This document shows positions 63,110-64,000 of a stretch of DNA of 64,000 nucleotides, piece by piece. Position numbers and translations under genes: made by a program. The notes under the pieces were generated by a model, which saw nothing but the letters and a program-made list of their open reading frames with translations, had not been told where the DNA came from and did no database searches. The DNA comes from Lacrimispora amygdalina (GTDB taxonomy: Bacteria; Bacillota; Clostridia; Lachnospirales; Lachnospiraceae), in NCBI RefSeq assembly GCF_003432035.1, contig NZ_QOHO01000077.1, positions 1-64,000 on the forward strand. Direction: 5' to 3'. Numbering within the stretch: position 1 is the stretch's first letter; every line of letters starts with the position of its first letter.

Positions 63110-63955
63110 ATGAAAAAGGAAAGTCCCTATCATTACAGTGAATTTACCGATCCCATCAGCTGTGATTTCACCACCAGCAATGTGGCTGGTAATGTGGATT
63201 TTCACATGCACAACAGCCATGAAATTTATCTTCTGGTAGACGGCCATATCCAGTATTTTGTAGAAAATGCATGCTATGACATGAATCCCGGCAGCTTGAT
63301 TCTGTTTTCCAACCGGGAGATTCATAAAGCAATCAATACCTCTAATGAACCCTTTACCAGACTGGTAATTCACGTTAATCCATCCTATATCCGCCCTTAT
63401 TGTACCCCGTTAACCAATCTCTTAGACTGTTTTCACAGAGATCCTGGAAAAAACAATCTGGTATTGCTGTCCCAGGCTGATCATGAACTTCTCATTTCCA
63501 TGGCAAAAAATCTGGAGAAGGCAATAAAAAATCGCCGCCCATACGGCAGCGATTTAACAGCGTTAACAACCATTATTCAGATTCTTATACTTATTAATCA
63601 GGCCTGGCAGAATACCGGCTCTGTAAAAACAGCGCCAAGGCCCCATAGAGCACAGACAATCATGAATTATATTGATGACCATCTGACGGAGCACCTTACA
63701 CTTGACTCCATCTCACTTGCCCTGTCCCTTGACAAATATTATTTAAGCCACTTATTTAAATCAGAGACAGAAAGCAGCATCTTCCAGTATATTGTGGTAA
63801 AGCGGGTGGCTCTGGCAAAGGAACTGCTTCTGAAAGGACATACCGTTTCAGAAGCCTGCCATCTGTCAGGTTTTATCGATTACTCCAACTTCATCCGCAC
63901 GTTCCGCCAGACAACCGGCTGTACACCTGGACAATTTAAGAGGCTTAATCCGTAG
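63110..63955 (+). CDS. AraC-family transcriptional regulator
   Basis: A 281-residue regulator. The N-terminal cupin-like sensing domain shows FHMHNSHEIYLLVDGHIQYF and MNPGSLILFSNREIHKA. The C-terminal double helix-turn-helix is LTLDSISLALSLDKYYLSHLF and TVSEACHLSGFIDYSNFIRT (about 205-275). It is divergent from the oxidoreductase/TIM-barrel operon and probably activates it in response to a sugar, while also controlling itself. AAGGAG precedes the ATG. Confidence 0.88.
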   Translation: MKKESPYHYSEFTDPISCDFTTSNVAGNVDFHMHNSHEIYLLVDGHIQYFVENACYDMNPGSLILFSNREIHKAINTSNEPFTRLVIHVNPSYIRPYCTPLTNLLDCFHRDPGKNNLVLLSQADHELLISMAKNLEKAIKNRRPYGSDLTALTTIIQILILINQAWQNTGSVKTAPRPHRAQTIMNYIDDHLTEHLTLDSISLALSLDKYYLSHLFKSETESSIFQYIVVKRVALAKELLLKGHTVSEACHLSGFIDYSNFIRTFRQTTGCTPGQFKRLNP

Positions 63956-64000
63956 CAGAACAAAACAGGCTATTTCTGCTTATAGGGAGGATCGGCAGGG

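Noticed and set aside
1-64000. CRISPR arrays, tRNA or rRNA genes, IS elements
   Set aside because: No regularly spaced identical repeats, cloverleaf-like tRNA sequence, rRNA stretches or transposase-like proteins were noticed on either strand. This was read by eye and not run through a covariance search.

Overview
The window looks like chromosome of a Gram-positive, low-to-moderate GC Clostridia, most likely a member of the Lachnospiraceae. The signs are strong AGGAGG ribosome sites, sigma-A type promoters with 16-18 bp spacers, U-tailed hairpin terminators, many lipoprotein-anchored ABC transporters and YesM/YesN-type two-component systems. No rRNA, tRNA, IS element or CRISPR array was seen.

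Bases 1 to about 14,500 look like one end of an integrated mobile element. They hold the end of an Abi-type phage-defence gene, a MOBP-type relaxase, MobC, a hairpin-rich oriT-like stretch, an actin-type ParM/ParR partition pair with 11-bp iterons, a 2,500-residue surface protein and a MalT/LuxR-type regulator. No integrase or mating-pore genes are visible, so the rest of the element would lie to the left. It stops next to the 3' end of rlmD, a gene family known as an integration site for conjugative elements.

Bases 14,600-33,300 are ordinary chromosome, all on the minus strand: rlmD, a DEAD-box helicase with a structured leader, corA, a polar amino acid ABC operon ending in a cytidylate-kinase-like gene, a five-gene oligopeptide ABC operon, an unrecognised helical-toroid protein with a ROK glucokinase and a PHP phosphoesterase, and an MgtC-family membrane protein.

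Bases 33,400-44,000 encode myo-inositol catabolism: iolC-D-B-E-G in one operon, mmsA/iolA and iolJ in another, with a LacI-type regulator between them and a DeoR-type regulator divergent from iolJ. Dyads of the type GCACGC...GCGTGC sit on the promoters of iolC and of the LacI gene. Four TTGGTNA heptamers lie between iolJ and the DeoR gene.

Bases 44,000-52,200 hold a GH28 (polygalacturonase-type) enzyme and a sugar ABC transporter, divergent from a YesM/YesN sensor and regulator pair. Probable regulator-binding repeats lie just upstream of the transporter promoter. This fits oligogalacturonide or rhamnogalacturonan use.

Bases 52,500-59,900 resemble the frl locus for glycated amino acids (Amadori products): two divergent FrlB-like SIS deglycases, a binding protein with two permeases and an FrlD-like kinase, and a GntR/UTRA regulator. 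A shared AT-rich 11-mer overlaps the promoters of both SIS genes.

Bases 59,900-64,000 hold a TIM-barrel isomerase/epimerase and two Gfo/Idh/MocA oxidoreductases in one operon, divergent from an AraC-family regulator. Two 16-bp direct repeats 21 bp apart lie between them. The substrate of this last set cannot be read from the sequence.
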